32,229 bases of DNA from Zoogloea sp. Its GTDB lineage: Bacteria; Pseudomonadota; Gammaproteobacteria; Burkholderiales; Rhodocyclaceae. The notes beneath the pieces are model-generated. The model did not search any database, was not told where the DNA came from, and worked only from the letters and a program-made list of their open reading frames with translations. The DNA lies in contig NZ_JAQVCN010000059.1 of NCBI RefSeq assembly GCF_028689785.1, positions 1-32,229 of the forward strand, in the 5' to 3' direction. The position numbers were made by a program, and so were the translations under genes. This document shows positions 10,417 to 19,826 of this stretch, piece after piece (within the stretch, counting starts at the first letter, position 1; each line of letters begins with the position of its first letter).

Positions 10417-11682
10417 ATGTACGACCCATCCCTGACTCTCGCCCAGTTCGACGCCGAGCTGGACCAGGCCATTCAAACCGAAGAACGGCGCCAGGAGGAC
10501 CACGTCGAGCTGATCGCCTCGGAGAACTACGCCAGCCCCTTGGTGATGGCGGTTCAGAATTCGGTGTTCACCAACAAATACGCCGAAGGCTATCCCGACA
10601 AGCGCTACTACAGTGGCTGCGAAAACGTGGATGTCGCCGAGAGACTGGCGATCGAGCGGGCGAAGCAATTGTTCGACTGCGACTACGCCAACGTACAACC
10701 TCACGCGGGAGCCCAGGCGAACGCCGCGGTGTACCTGGCCCTGACCGATCCAGGCGACACCGTGATGGGGATGAACCTGGCACAGGGGGGGCACCTTACC
10801 CACGGCAATCCTTCCAACTTCTCCGGCCGGCACTACAAGATCGTGCCCTATGGCCTGAACCCGGAAACAGGTCTCATCGACTATGACGAGATGGAGCGCA
10901 TCGCGCAGGAAACCCGGCCCAAGATGCTGATCGGTGGTTTCTCCGCGTACTCGCGGTACAAGGACTGGGCACGCATGCGGGCCATCGCCGACAAAGTCGG
11001 GGCGATCTTCTGGGTGGACATGGCGCACGTGGCCGGCCTGGTCGCCGCAGGCGAGTACCCGAATCCGCTGCCCCACGCCCATGTGGTGACCAGCACCACC
11101 CACAAGACGCTGCGCGGGCCCCGCGGCGGCCTCATCCTGGCCAAGGGGCAGAGTGAGGACTTCTACAAGAAGCTCAACTCCGCTGTGTTTCCCGGCATCC
11201 AGGGCGGCCCGTTGATGCACGTCATCGCCGCAAAGGCGGTGGCTTTCAAGGAAGCCCTGTCTCCGGCATTCAGGGCATACCAGCAGCAGGTCGTGGCCAA
11301 CGCCCGCGCCATGGCTGCTGTGCTTCAACGGCGCGGCTACAAAATCGTGTCCGGGGGCACCGACAACCACCTGATGCTGATCGACCTGTCCGACAAACCC
11401 TACACAGGCAAGGACGCCGATGCGGCACTCAGCAATGCCTATATGACGGCAAACAAGAACTCGGTTCCCAACGACCCCCGCTCACCTTTCGTGACCTCCG
11501 GCGTGCGCATCGGCACCCCCGCAGTGACCACGCGTGGCTTCGGAGTCCCCGAGTGCGAGGAGCTTGCCGGGTACTTGGCCGATGTGCTCGATGGGCTGGA
11601 AAACGGCGCTTGCGATGAAGTCACGCAGCAGGTGCGCGACAAGATCGTGGCGCTCTGCCGCCGCTTCCCGGTGTACGAGTAA
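10417..11682 (+). CDS. glyA: Serine hydroxymethyltransferase
   Basis: A 421-residue cytosolic PLP enzyme that converts serine and tetrahydrofolate to glycine and 5,10-methylene-THF. Diagnostic blocks: [24 protein letters not shown], the PLP-lysine motif [13 protein letters not shown] (Lys230), [12 protein letters not shown] and the C-terminal [16 protein letters not shown]. The ATG at 10417 matches the usual family N terminus and follows an AGGAAT ribosome site; the 20-residue upstream extension is not family-like. A 160-base gap separates it from the preceding gene, so it may have its own promoter though none is obvious. Being next to B6 genes suggests this could be a second glyA under B6 control; whether another copy exists cannot be seen here. 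Confidence 0.95.
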   Translation: MYDPSLTLAQFDAELDQAIQTEERRQEDHVELIASENYASPLVMAVQNSVFTNKYAEGYPDKRYYSGCENVDVAERLAIERAKQLFDCDYANVQPHAGAQANAAVYLALTDPGDTVMGMNLAQGGHLTHGNPSNFSGRHYKIVPYGLNPETGLIDYDEMERIAQETRPKMLIGGFSAYSRYKDWARMRAIADKVGAIFWVDMAHVAGLVAAGEYPNPLPHAHVVTSTTHKTLRGPRGGLILAKGQSEDFYKKLNSAVFPGIQGGPLMHVIAAKAVAFKEALSPAFRAYQQQVVANARAMAAVLQRRGYKIVSGGTDNHLMLIDLSDKPYTGKDADAALSNAYMTANKNSVPNDPRSPFVTSGVRIGTPAVTTRGFGVPECEELAGYLADVLDGLENGACDEVTQQVRDKIVALCRRFPVYE

Positions 11683-11708
11683 AGCGGAGCCTACTCCTCG
11701 GAAACTCA

Positions 11709-11745
11709 ATGCTCACCACAAGGCCCCAAGGCCGATGTGGTGCAT
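11709..11745. terminator. Hairpin between convergent glyA and hybrid kinase genes
   Basis: ATGC and ACCACA (11709-11720, with a two-base TC bulge) pair with TGTGGTGCAT (11736-11745), and an inner GGCC-CCAA-GGCC stem lies inside. It sits 27 bases after the glyA stop and 51 bases beyond the kinase stop, where two transcription units converge. No T run follows on either strand, so intrinsic termination is not certain. Confidence 0.35.
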
Positions 11746-11795
11746 TCGCGCTGGTGACGGAGCAGGGCCTATGAAATCACGCCACCGCTCGTTGC

Positions 11796-14700
11796 TCACG
11801 CCCCCGGCAGCCTGATTCCGTCCACCAGCCGCGCAGCTTCTTCAAATTCGAAGTCGTCGATGAGGCGACCGATGCGCTGTGCCAGGTCGCGGGACTGGGC
11901 GCAGATGGCAGGCTTCAAGGTGTTGAAGGTGGTGACGGCGTCCATGTCACCGGTATCGAGGAGGCGCTGCAGCTTGGCCACCTGCCCGGCGTCCAGGAGC
12001 ATCGGGTTGGTGGGCCGGTCGGGCTCGACGGCTTCGTCGTCGGCAAGGGTCCGCAGGTGGGCGAAGAGGGTTTCCATGCCGGCCTGCAGGGCGCGGCGGC
12101 GGGCCTCGGTGACGGTGGCCTGGGCGGCATGGCGGAAATCGTGTTCGAGGCCGCTGGCCAGCCCGGCAAGATCAAGCAGCCCCAGCGTGGAGAACACCCC
12201 CTTGAGCGAATGGGCGATGCGGGCAGCAGTGGCCGTGTCGCCGGCAAGGCTGGCGTCGCGCAGGCGGGTCATGTCGAGGGCGTGAGCCTCGGGCATGTGG
12301 ACGAGCATGGAGAGAAGCTGAGGGGCCTGCCCGCGGAGGCTGCGCAGACCGTCATCGAGGCTGAGCCCGGGGATGCCGGCCAGGCGCTCCAGCAGGGCCG
12401 GACTGGCCGAGGGCGTAGCGCGGGGCGCCGACGGCACGGCCTGGCCCGGTACCGCCTTGCCGCTGGCCGGAAGCCATTTGAGAAGGGTGGCATAGAGCAG
12501 GTCGGGGTCGACGGGCTTGGCGATGTGGTCGTCGAGGCCCCCGGCCAGGCAACGACCGCGGTCTTCTTCAAAGGCGTTGGCGGTCATGGCGAGGATCGGC
12601 AGCTTTTCGCGGCCAGGCAAGGCGCGGATCAGGGCGGTGGCCGCGAGGCCGTCCATCTCGGGCATCTGGATGTCCATCAGGATCAACGCGTAGGCGTTGT
12701 GGGTGGCCAGCTCGACGGCCTCTCGGCCGTTGTTGGCCACATCGATCTCCAAGCCCACGTGGCGCAGCAGCTCTAGGGTCACCTCCTGATTGAGGAGGTT
12801 GTCTTCGGCCAGCAGGAGCCGGGTTCCGCGGTGCAGGGCCAGAGCGTCTTCGAGTTCGATGGAGGGCGGCACCTCGGTGCTCACGAGGGCATCACCCAGC
12901 ACGTTTTCGAGGGCCGTGAGCAGGGCCATGGGCGTGACCGGTTTGGGGAGGAAGGCACTGAAGCCCGCGGCCCGAAAACGCTCCTCCGGCGGATCGCCGG
13001 CCGCGCTGATCATGACCATGATGGGCGGCTTGTGCTTGAAGAGCTCGCGAATGCGGATACCGGTCTCGATGCCGTCCATGCCGGGCATGGCCCAGTCCAC
13101 GAGGATGATCTGGTAGGGGTCGCCCTCGGCATCGGCGTCGGTGGCGGCGGTAATGGCCGCTGCGCCACTTTGGCAGGTGTCGGCCCGGGCGCCGAGGCTG
13201 CCGAGCATGTCGGCGATGGCTTCGCAGGCGTCGGCAATGTCGTCCACGATCAGCACCCGGGTGCCGTTTCTGAGCTGATCGGGGATGCTGCGGATGGGGA
13301 AATCCGGCACCTGTTCGAAGGGCGCTTCTATCCAGAAGGTGCTGCCCTCGCCCAGGGTGGAGCTGACGCCGATGCGCCCACCCATCAGCTGCACGAGCTT
13401 TTTGGAAATCGCCAGGCCGAGCCCGGTCCCGCCGTACTTGCGGGTGGTGGAGATGTCGGCCTGCTCGAAGGCGTTGAACAGGCGCTCGCGCTGGGCCTCG
13501 CTCAGGCCGATGCCGGTGTCGCTGACCTGGAAGCGAACCCACAGGGTGAGGCCCTCCCGCGCCACCACCGATGCACTCAACAGGATGCGCCCGTGCTCGG
13601 TGAACTTGATGGCGTTGCCGGTGAAATTGAGCAGAATCTGGCCGAGACGCAGCCCGTCGCCGTGAAGCGCCGCGGGCAGGTCGTGGATGTCGACGATGAA
13701 CTCCAGCCCCTTGGCTTCAGCCTTGTCGCCACACAGGTTGCAGACGTTGCGGATGACCCGGTCCACCTCGAAGTTGACGGGCTCCATGGAAATCTTGCCG
13801 GCCTCGATCTTGGAGAAATCGAGGATGTCGTTGATGACGCCGAGCAGGTGGTGCGCGGCACCGGCCACCTTGTCGATCTGCTGGATCTGACCGGGGGTGC
13901 TGAGGCCACGCCGTAGGATGTAGCTGAGGCCGATGATGGCGTTCATCGGAGTGCGGATTTCATGGCTCATGTTGGCCAGGAAGGCGCTCTTGGAACGGTT
14001 GGCCGCCTCGGCGGCGTCCCGGGCGGCAGCCAGCTCAGCGGTGCGTTCGGCGACGATGTCTTCCAGGTGGTCCTGGTAGCGCAGCAGGTTGCGCTCGTTC
14101 TCCTTCTGCACCGAGATGTCGTTGATGACCTCGGCCAGATAGTCACGGCCCTTCAGATTGATGTGGGCCGCGGTCAACCAGATGTCCACCACCGATCCGT
14201 CCTTGCGGCGGTGCTGGTGCTCAAAGGCGACCCGCCCCGACTGCAGGATATCGCGGATGTGGGCGTCCACGTCGTCGCGGGTGTAAACCGCCTGGACGTC
14301 GTACAGCGTGATCGCGGCGAACTCTTCGCGGGTGTAGCCGAGCACCCCGCAGGCGGCGTCGTTGAACTCCACGTAGCGCTTGGTTTCCAGGTCGATCAGC
14401 ACCACGCCGCTGGCGGCCATTTCGACAATCGAGGTGTAGATTTTTTCGCGCTCGTGCAGTGCCTCGGAGGTTTCATGCAGGTCGTGCACGTCCTGCACGA
14501 TGCCGAAGGCCTTGGCTGGAGCCCCGCTGGCGTCCACCTCGATCTCGGCGCGCTGGCGGACCCAGCGCTCGGCGCCGTCGATGAAGATGCGGTGCTCGAT
14601 GTCGAAGGGGCGCTCCGGCCCGGCGGCCCGCCACATCTCCTGGAAGTAGGCACGGTCGTCGGGATGCACCAGGGCCAGCAGCCCTTCCAGACCCACTGTC

Positions 14701-16052
14701 TGACCGGACGGCAGCTGGAGCAGGCGGCAGGCTTCCTCGGACCACATCACCAGGTCGAAGCCGAAGCTGTAGCTCCAGCTACCGATGCGCGCCAGTAACT
14801 GGGTGCGACGCAGGGCAGCTTCGCTCTCGCGCAGGGTCTCCTGGGAGAAATGCAGGGGGGTGATGTCACGCCCGACCCCGAGCACGCCGATCAGCGTGCC
14901 CGAGTCATCACGGATAGGTGTCTTGATGGTCTCGACCAGCTCCCGGTGGCCGTCGCCGGCAAAGCTGACCCACTCCTCGACCACCTGGATCTGCCCGGCC
15001 TCCAGCGCCCGAAGCTCATGGGCCTGGGACACGGTCTCCGTGTCGGGTGAGTTGAGATCGCGGTCCAGACGCCCCATCAGCTCGGCTTCGCTCAGGCCGG
15101 TTAGGCGCTCGAAGCGGGCATTGCACTGGATGTAGCGGCCTTCCACATCCTTCAGCCAGACCAAGTCCGGCATGCCACGGATGATGTTCTTGAGTCGCTC
15201 CCGCTGAGCGGCGAGGGCCTGCTGGCTCTCCTGCCGCTCGACCAAGGCGGAATGGAAGCGCAGCACCGACTGGGCAAGATCGCGCAGCAGGCTGTTTCCC
15301 GAGGCGGCCAGACGCTGCACCCCGTGCAGGTCCGGGCCGGGCGTGCCGACGTCACCGAGGCGGGTCAGCGCGTCGCTGACCTGGGATATCTGCCGCGTCA
15401 TCTGACGTGACAGGAAGAACCAGATCAAGGCCACCAGGATGAACCCGGCAAGCTGGATCAGCAGCGAGGTCCGGATGTGCGATGCCAGCTTGACCTGCTG
15501 TTCGTCCACATGGGCTACGGTCTGGCCGGCGAGGTCGCCGGAAATGGCCTGGATGTGCTCGGCAAAGGCGATGTAGCGCTCGGCGGCCTGGTTGATGTAG
15601 GCGCTCGCCACTTTCACATCCACCGCAACACTGTCGGTGGCGGTAATGATGGCGCTGCGGTAGCTGAGGAAGTCTTCGAGGGCACCTTCCACGTTGCCTG
15701 CCGCTGCCGGGTAGGCGGCCAGTTGGGCGCGAAGGGTTTCCAGCACGCGCTGCTGGGCGGCCAGACTGTCGATGACCCGGGTGTGGATGAAGTAGGCCTG
15801 GGCTTCGTCGATACGGCCGGCGCGGGCGTCGTCGAGGGTCTGCGCCACCAGGCGCTGGAGCTTGAGCATGTCGTTGCTGACGCGGCTGGCCTGCAGCATG
15901 GCGTTCACGTCAGCCTTCTGGGTCTGATTGGCCTTGTGCTGGGTATCCAGCAGGGACACCTGGATGGCCACGTTGCTCAGGCCGGCCACCAGGGTGGCCA
16001 GCACCACCGGAACAAAGAGGACCAGGAAGAAGATGCGTCCGTGCGCCGACAT
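11796..16052 (-). CDS. Membrane hybrid sensor histidine kinase: 3 PAS, HisKA, HATPase, 2 receivers, HPt
   Basis: A 1418-residue inner-membrane hybrid kinase. Order seen: TM1 (about 7-28), periplasmic sensory region of about 165 residues, TM2 (194-214), HAMP-like linker, PAS domains at about 285-400, 410-527 and 534-657, HisKA with His697 in MSHEIRTP, HATPase with DTGIGL and [10 protein letters not shown], receiver 1 (Asp986 in [11 protein letters not shown]), receiver 2 (Asp1127 in [11 protein letters not shown]), and HPt with His1281 in ARIAHSLKG. All phosphorelay residues are present. Such BarA/TorS-like proteins run an internal His-Asp-His relay to a separate regulator. It starts 3 bases after the phosphatase gene and is last in an operon led by an HD-GYP response regulator, a possible relay target. 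The periplasmic ligand is unknown. Confidence 0.93.
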   Translation of the reverse strand: MSAHGRIFFLVLFVPVVLATLVAGLSNVAIQVSLLDTQHKANQTQKADVNAMLQASRVSNDMLKLQRLVAQTLDDARAGRIDEAQAYFIHTRVIDSLAAQQRVLETLRAQLAAYPAAAGNVEGALEDFLSYRSAIITATDSVAVDVKVASAYINQAAERYIAFAEHIQAISGDLAGQTVAHVDEQQVKLASHIRTSLLIQLAGFILVALIWFFLSRQMTRQISQVSDALTRLGDVGTPGPDLHGVQRLAASGNSLLRDLAQSVLRFHSALVERQESQQALAAQRERLKNIIRGMPDLVWLKDVEGRYIQCNARFERLTGLSEAELMGRLDRDLNSPDTETVSQAHELRALEAGQIQVVEEWVSFAGDGHRELVETIKTPIRDDSGTLIGVLGVGRDITPLHFSQETLRESEAALRRTQLLARIGSWSYSFGFDLVMWSEEACRLLQLPSGQTVGLEGLLALVHPDDRAYFQEMWRAAGPERPFDIEHRIFIDGAERWVRQRAEIEVDASGAPAKAFGIVQDVHDLHETSEALHEREKIYTSIVEMAASGVVLIDLETKRYVEFNDAACGVLGYTREEFAAITLYDVQAVYTRDDVDAHIRDILQSGRVAFEHQHRRKDGSVVDIWLTAAHINLKGRDYLAEVINDISVQKENERNLLRYQDHLEDIVAERTAELAAARDAAEAANRSKSAFLANMSHEIRTPMNAIIGLSYILRRGLSTPGQIQQIDKVAGAAHHLLGVINDILDFSKIEAGKISMEPVNFEVDRVIRNVCNLCGDKAEAKGLEFIVDIHDLPAALHGDGLRLGQILLNFTGNAIKFTEHGRILLSASVVAREGLTLWVRFQVSDTGIGLSEAQRERLFNAFEQADISTTRKYGGTGLGLAISKKLVQLMGGRIGVSSTLGEGSTFWIEAPFEQVPDFPIRSIPDQLRNGTRVLIVDDIADACEAIADMLGSLGARADTCQSGAAAITAATDADAEGDPYQIILVDWAMPGMDGIETGIRIRELFKHKPPIMVMISAAGDPPEERFRAAGFSAFLPKPVTPMALLTALENVLGDALVSTEVPPSIELEDALALHRGTRLLLAEDNLLNQEVTLELLRHVGLEIDVANNGREAVELATHNAYALILMDIQMPEMDGLAATALIRALPGREKLPILAMTANAFEEDRGRCLAGGLDDHIAKPVDPDLLYATLLKWLPASGKAVPGQAVPSAPRATPSASPALLERLAGIPGLSLDDGLRSLRGQAPQLLSMLVHMPEAHALDMTRLRDASLAGDTATAARIAHSLKGVFSTLGLLDLAGLASGLEHDFRHAAQATVTEARRRALQAGMETLFAHLRTLADDEAVEPDRPTNPMLLDAGQVAKLQRLLDTGDMDAVTTFNTLKPAICAQSRDLAQRIGRLIDDFEFEEAARLVDGIRLPGA

Positions 16053-16055
16053 GAT

Positions 16056-16688
16056 CTAGCGCAGCAGTTCAGGCCACATGTCGGGGCGGATGCTGCCCAC
16101 GTACTCAAACCCGCTGCCCTGGGGAATGAAGATCACCACCGTTCCCTCCTGCTTGGGGAAATAGCCCATGGTGTCGGCCAGGTTGGGCGCGTGGGCCATG
16201 ATGAAACGGTTTTTGCCCGGCGCGACAGGTGCGGACATCAGGCGGCGGGTGGCCTCGACGATCGGCTTCTTCTGCTCGCTGGTCTGGTTGGTGGACGAGA
16301 AGAGTTCATCCACCACGATCACCCGGGCGTCGCGCCCGAACACCAGCTGCGCCGATTCCCGGGTGCGGCACATGGGGCTGACGTAGATATCGGCAATGGG
16401 TATACGCGCCTGGCGGAGGGACTTGCCGATGTCCGCCGCCATCTTGCGACCTTCGTCGTTGAGGGGGCGCTGGGTGTTGCAGTCGTCGAACTTCGGCTCA
16501 GGCTGGTCGGGGCGGGTCGGATCGGTCTTGCCGTGGCGCATGTAGATCACGAAGCCACCATCATCGAGCTTCCTGAACTGCTCACGGGTGAGCAGGCGCT
16601 CGACAAAGGGTGCAGGGGTTTGAGCCCGGGCCACCGGGAGACACACCATCAGGGCCAGCAGCAGGAAAGCGAAGACTCTCATCGTCAT
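16056..16688 (-). CDS. Exported histidine phosphatase superfamily protein
   Basis: A 210-residue branch-1 histidine phosphatase (phosphoglycerate-mutase-like fold). The RHG motif is seen in YMRHGKT (phosphoacceptor His52), an RPLNDEGRKMA block follows, and the second catalytic His166 is in MAHAPN. The N terminus (RVFAFLLLALMVCLPVARAQ) is a clear Sec signal with cleavage near ARA-QT, so the enzyme should act in the periplasm. It lies 6 bases after the HD-GYP gene and 3 bases before the hybrid kinase gene, so the three are almost surely one operon. A SixA-like action on the kinase's HPt is unlikely because HPt is cytosolic. It may instead act on a phosphorylated ligand sensed by the kinase; this is speculation. 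The start could be the ATG at 16682. Confidence 0.88.
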   Translation of the reverse strand: MTMRVFAFLLLALMVCLPVARAQTPAPFVERLLTREQFRKLDDGGFVIYMRHGKTDPTRPDQPEPKFDDCNTQRPLNDEGRKMAADIGKSLRQARIPIADIYVSPMCRTRESAQLVFGRDARVIVVDELFSSTNQTSEQKKPIVEATRRLMSAPVAPGKNRFIMAHAPNLADTMGYFPKQEGTVVIFIPQGSGFEYVGSIRPDMWPELLR

Positions 16689-16694
16689 TTTGGT

Positions 16695-17846
16695 TCAGTC
16701 CCGATAGTGCTCTGCGATGGCCAGAAATTCATCTTCCAGCTGAAGGAAGGCATCCAGCAGACGGGGGTCGAAGTGGGTGCCCCGCCCATCCACCATCAGC
16801 GCCCGCACCCGCTCGGGGGCGAAGGCCTCCTTGTAATGACGCTTGCACGAGAGGGCGTCGTAAACGTCGGCGATCGCCATGAGGCGCCCCGGCAGGGGGA
16901 TGGCGTCTCCCTTCAGCCCTTCGGGGTAGCCGGTGCCGTCCCAGCGTTCGTGATGGCAGCGCGCAATCTGCCGGGCGGTCTCCAGAAAGGCCAGCGAACG
17001 GCTTGGCACCTCCTGGGCATCGGCGCGGGTGGCCTCCCGGCTTAGCACCCGCTGAATGGCGTCGCCCAGGGCGTCGGCACCGATCTGACTGTGGGTCTTC
17101 ATGATCTCGAACTCGGCCGGTGTCAGCCGGCCAGGCTTGAGGAGGATGGCATCGGGGATGCCGACCTTGCCGATATCGTGGAGAGGCGCGGCCTTGGCGA
17201 TCAGCTCCTGGGTCAGCGGGTCGAGCTGCGAGCAGAAATCGGGGTGGCTCGCCAGGCGCTGCATCAGGGCCTCGATATAGGCCTGGGTGCGGTGCAGATG
17301 GTTGCCGGTTTCGTTGTCGCGCTTCTCGGCCAGGGCGGCAAGGGCATTCAGGCTGATCGCCTTGATCAGCTCGTTCTCGCGCATGCGCCGTTGCACCTCA
17401 TGCTCAAGGTAGACGTTGTGATTGGCCAGCACGTCACGGGCGCGCTTCAATTCGAGGTGCGTACGCACCCTCGCCTGCAGGATGGCAGCCCGGATGGGCT
17501 TGGTGACGTAATCCACGGCCCCCAGCGCCAGGCCAAACTCCTCGTCCTCGTCGGCGCTCATGGCGGTCACGAAGATCACCGGGATGTCCCGGGTGAGCAC
17601 ATCGGCGCGCAAGGCCTTGAGCACGGCATAGCCGTCCATCTCGGGCATCATCACGTCAAGGAGGATAAGGTCGGGCACCGGTTCCATCTGCACCGCCTTC
17701 AGCGCCCGCTCGCCGGAGTTCGCGACCCGGACACGAAACTCCGCGCCCAGCACCGCCGACAGGACAGTGAGGTTCTCCTTCGTGTCGTCGACGATCAGAA
17801 CGGTCTTGCGTTCGTCCCAATGGCCTGCGGCCGCCTGCTCATTCAT
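16695..17846 (-). CDS. RpfG-like response regulator: receiver plus HD-GYP c-di-GMP phosphodiesterase
   Basis: A 383-residue cytosolic protein. An N-terminal receiver (VLIVDD, phosphoacceptor Asp64 in LILLDVMMPEMDG, Lys in VTKPI) is joined by a helical linker to an HD-GYP domain (about 170-360). Metal and signature residues are intact: HDIGK at 223-227, KTHSQIG, HHERWDGTGYPEG with GYP at 306-308, and ADVYDALSCKRHYK. Family knowledge: these degrade c-di-GMP to pGpG/GMP when the receiver is phosphorylated. It is first in an operon with an exported phosphatase and a hybrid kinase that ends in HPt, so that kinase is its likely phosphodonor. The ATG at 17846 lacks a strong ribosome site but gives the normal receiver N terminus. 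Confidence 0.95.
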   Translation of the reverse strand: MNEQAAAGHWDERKTVLIVDDTKENLTVLSAVLGAEFRVRVANSGERALKAVQMEPVPDLILLDVMMPEMDGYAVLKALRADVLTRDIPVIFVTAMSADEDEEFGLALGAVDYVTKPIRAAILQARVRTHLELKRARDVLANHNVYLEHEVQRRMRENELIKAISLNALAALAEKRDNETGNHLHRTQAYIEALMQRLASHPDFCSQLDPLTQELIAKAAPLHDIGKVGIPDAILLKPGRLTPAEFEIMKTHSQIGADALGDAIQRVLSREATRADAQEVPSRSLAFLETARQIARCHHERWDGTGYPEGLKGDAIPLPGRLMAIADVYDALSCKRHYKEAFAPERVRALMVDGRGTHFDPRLLDAFLQLEDEFLAIAEHYRD

Positions 17847-18151
17847 GAATCACATGTCCGCTATGTCCGGCCCCCGCTCCGTGACGCCTTCGGGCACCGT
17901 CTTCTGCAAGCCCTCAAGCCTCTGAATGGGGCACTACCTCTCATTACGACCCGCCGCCTCATTCCATTTAGCGCCGCCGGGGGCGACAGCCGGCTCAACC
18001 GACGGCACGTAACAACTTATAACACTCTCCAGCCCATCCGTGGGCGCCGCAAGCTCTGCTGTGAACAAAGGCCAGAGCGCCTCTCCGGGATTTTCGGGAC
18101 ACGGCGGTGAAGCCTCCCGCCTTACCCCGGGGCGGCAGGAACGCAGGCGGA
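17847..18151. other. Intergenic region without a recognisable gene
   Basis: These 305 bases lie between the start of the HD-GYP gene and the stop of the DUF3861 gene, and must hold the promoter of the minus-strand signalling operon. An A/T-rich patch with imperfect symmetry, GTAACAACTTATAAC (18008-18022), is the only promoter-like feature; no good -35/-10 pair is seen. Plus-strand open frames crossing it have no ribosome site or family resemblance and run from the antisense of the HD-GYP gene. Confidence 0.5.
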
Positions 18152-18451
18152 TCAGTCTGCCGGAATGCCCTTCTTGAGCGTCTTCATGAACTCCCCAAAA
18201 TGGGGGAGAAGTTGCGCAAACAAGGGATGCTGGCGTTTCTCCAGCATTACCTCGCCGAACAGCTTGAGCCCCACGCCAAGGGACGTGGCAGAAGCGGCGT
18301 CAAGGTCGGAACGCCGACTGAGCCGGGCGACGACCGCGAGAATGTCATCATGGTTGCCCACCTCGAACTGCAGCGGGGCCGGATGGCTTGACGGGGCACC
18401 GTCCGGATCGCTCAGATGCTCCACGGTAACGCGGTAACGATGTTGCTTCAT
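18152..18451 (-). CDS. DUF3861 family protein
   Basis: A 99-residue small cytosolic protein of unknown function. The opening KQHRYRVTVEHLSDP and the central VGNHDDILAVVARL followed by GLKLFGEVMLEKRQHPLF are typical of the DUF3861 family. AAGGA lies 8 bases before the ATG, so the start is well supported. No signal peptide or membrane segment. It stands alone: 305 bases separate it from the signalling operon and 215 from the AraC-type gene. A short inverted repeat in its own coding DNA (CTCCCC-AAAAT-GGGGGAG, near 18189-18206) is probably incidental. Confidence 0.85.
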   Translation of the reverse strand: MKQHRYRVTVEHLSDPDGAPSSHPAPLQFEVGNHDDILAVVARLSRRSDLDAASATSLGVGLKLFGEVMLEKRQHPLFAQLLPHFGEFMKTLKKGIPAD

Positions 18452-18666
18452 TGGTCATGTCCTTCCGAGTTTTCAGAAAAAGGGTTCGTGCACATGCCGG
18501 CCCCTGGCGGGTGATGCCGGTGCGGAAAGATCTCCCCCCGTGCCCTGGGCCCGATTTTGCTGAGCAAATGTGCAGGAAGATGGGAGCGATTGTGGAGACC
18601 GCGGGCGAGCCAAGGCTAGCGCACCATGCGCAGCCGGGCGGATGCCCCGGGCCAGGCCTCCCGGCC

Positions 18667-19686
18667 TCAACCCGCTCTGCCACGAAGACGTGAGGCCTTG
18701 CCTCGATACTCCGCGGGGCTAGCCCCCGTCCAGCGGCGGAAGGCCCGGTAGAAGGCGCTGTGTTCGGCAAAGCCCAAGGCGAAACCGATGTCATCCACGG
18801 AGCGGGATGAATTGCACAGCAGGTCGATGGCCATATCGCGACGCAGATCGTCCTTGATGACCTGAAACGACGAGCCCTCGCGCGCAAGCCTCCGACGCAA
18901 GGTGGACGGCGCGGTCTGCAACTCTGCTGCCAGATCGTCGAAACCCGGCCATTCGGCCAGGGGCCGCTCCGACAGCAGCCCCCGGATCCGGGCCACACCG
19001 CCGGCCTGGGTGCGGTACTTGACCAGGAAATTGGCCGGCGCCTGGCGCAGGAAGGCCCTGACGGCAGCGGCATTACGGATCACCGGAAGGCCCAGCAGCC
19101 TGGCATCGAAGGCCAACGCACTGGCCGGCTCGCCAAAGCGCAAGGTGTTGCCGAATACCAGCCGGTACTCTGCCACGTTGGGCGGACAGGCCTGGCAGAA
19201 GCTCACTTCAACCAGGGGCAGGCGGCGCCCACCCAGCCAGCATGCCAACCCATACAAGATCACGAACAGCGTGCCATGGGCAAACAGGCGGCCAGGCGCC
19301 GCCCGATCGGCCAACACCACCTCGGCGCGGCCCCCGCTCACCCGAAGCTGGCCGGACAGCTCATCCAGAACGAGGGCGAAGAAGCCGAGGGCACGTTCGA
19401 TGGCGTCCCCGACCGTGGGGCAGTCGATCAGCGCATGACACAGGATGGCGAAGCTCCCCCGCCGCATAGGATGGGCGTCCATGCCGAAGAACTCGTCGTT
19501 CATGGCGTCCGCCAACGCATGCCAGAGGGCGCCGTACTGCTCGGGCGTAACCCGTGCCTGGGGCATCTCCAGCAGTTCCGGCACCAGCCCGGAGCCGGCC
19601 AGCAGCGCGTCGATGTCCAGCCCGCGCTGCCGGGCAACCCACAGCGCTTCGTGCACAAAATCGATTGATATGGTGCCCTTCTCCAT
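18667..19686 (-). CDS. AraC-family transcriptional regulator (arabinose-binding-like N domain)
   Basis: A 339-residue DNA-binding regulator. Residues 1 to about 190 match the OruR/ArgR-like 'arabinose-binding' domain of AraC-type proteins (DFVHEALWVARQRGLDIDALL, then GSFAILCHALIDCPTVGDAI). The C-terminal 100 residues hold two helix-turn-helix units ending in IGFALGFAEHSAFYRAFRRWTGASPAEYR, the classical AraC signature. I prefer the ATG at 19686, with AGGAGG 12 bases upstream, over the in-frame ATG at 19722, which would place that site inside the gene. It is divergent from the thiolase gene with 140 bases between starts, so it probably controls that gene, perhaps in response to a fatty or acyl compound; this is inference. 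Confidence 0.92.
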   Translation of the reverse strand: MEKGTISIDFVHEALWVARQRGLDIDALLAGSGLVPELLEMPQARVTPEQYGALWHALADAMNDEFFGMDAHPMRRGSFAILCHALIDCPTVGDAIERALGFFALVLDELSGQLRVSGGRAEVVLADRAAPGRLFAHGTLFVILYGLACWLGGRRLPLVEVSFCQACPPNVAEYRLVFGNTLRFGEPASALAFDARLLGLPVIRNAAAVRAFLRQAPANFLVKYRTQAGGVARIRGLLSERPLAEWPGFDDLAAELQTAPSTLRRRLAREGSSFQVIKDDLRRDMAIDLLCNSSRSVDDIGFALGFAEHSAFYRAFRRWTGASPAEYRGKASRLRGRAG

Positions 19687-19826
19687 CTTCACAGGCCGCC
19701 TCCTGATCGGCCGGGCTGGCAAATCCGCTCACTTATTTTGAGAGTTTTTGGCGTGGGAAGACAGGCGCCGGCTTCCTAGACTACGCCGGGCCAAACCCCT
19801 CATGACAAATACACCAGGAGAGCACC

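Noticed and set aside
16056-16688. SixA-type phosphohistidine phosphatase acting on the kinase HPt
   Set aside because: The protein has a clear Sec signal peptide, which would place it on the other side of the membrane from the HPt domain.
15477-17045. 522-codon open frame on the plus strand across three minus-strand genes
   Set aside because: Antisense to the hybrid kinase, phosphatase and HD-GYP genes, all with intact catalytic residues; composition is low-complexity Gly/His/Val and there is no ribosome site.
18189-18206. Inverted repeat CTCCCC-AAAAT-GGGGGAG as a terminator
   Set aside because: It lies inside the DUF3861 coding frame and encodes conserved-looking residues (HFGEF); no T tract follows.
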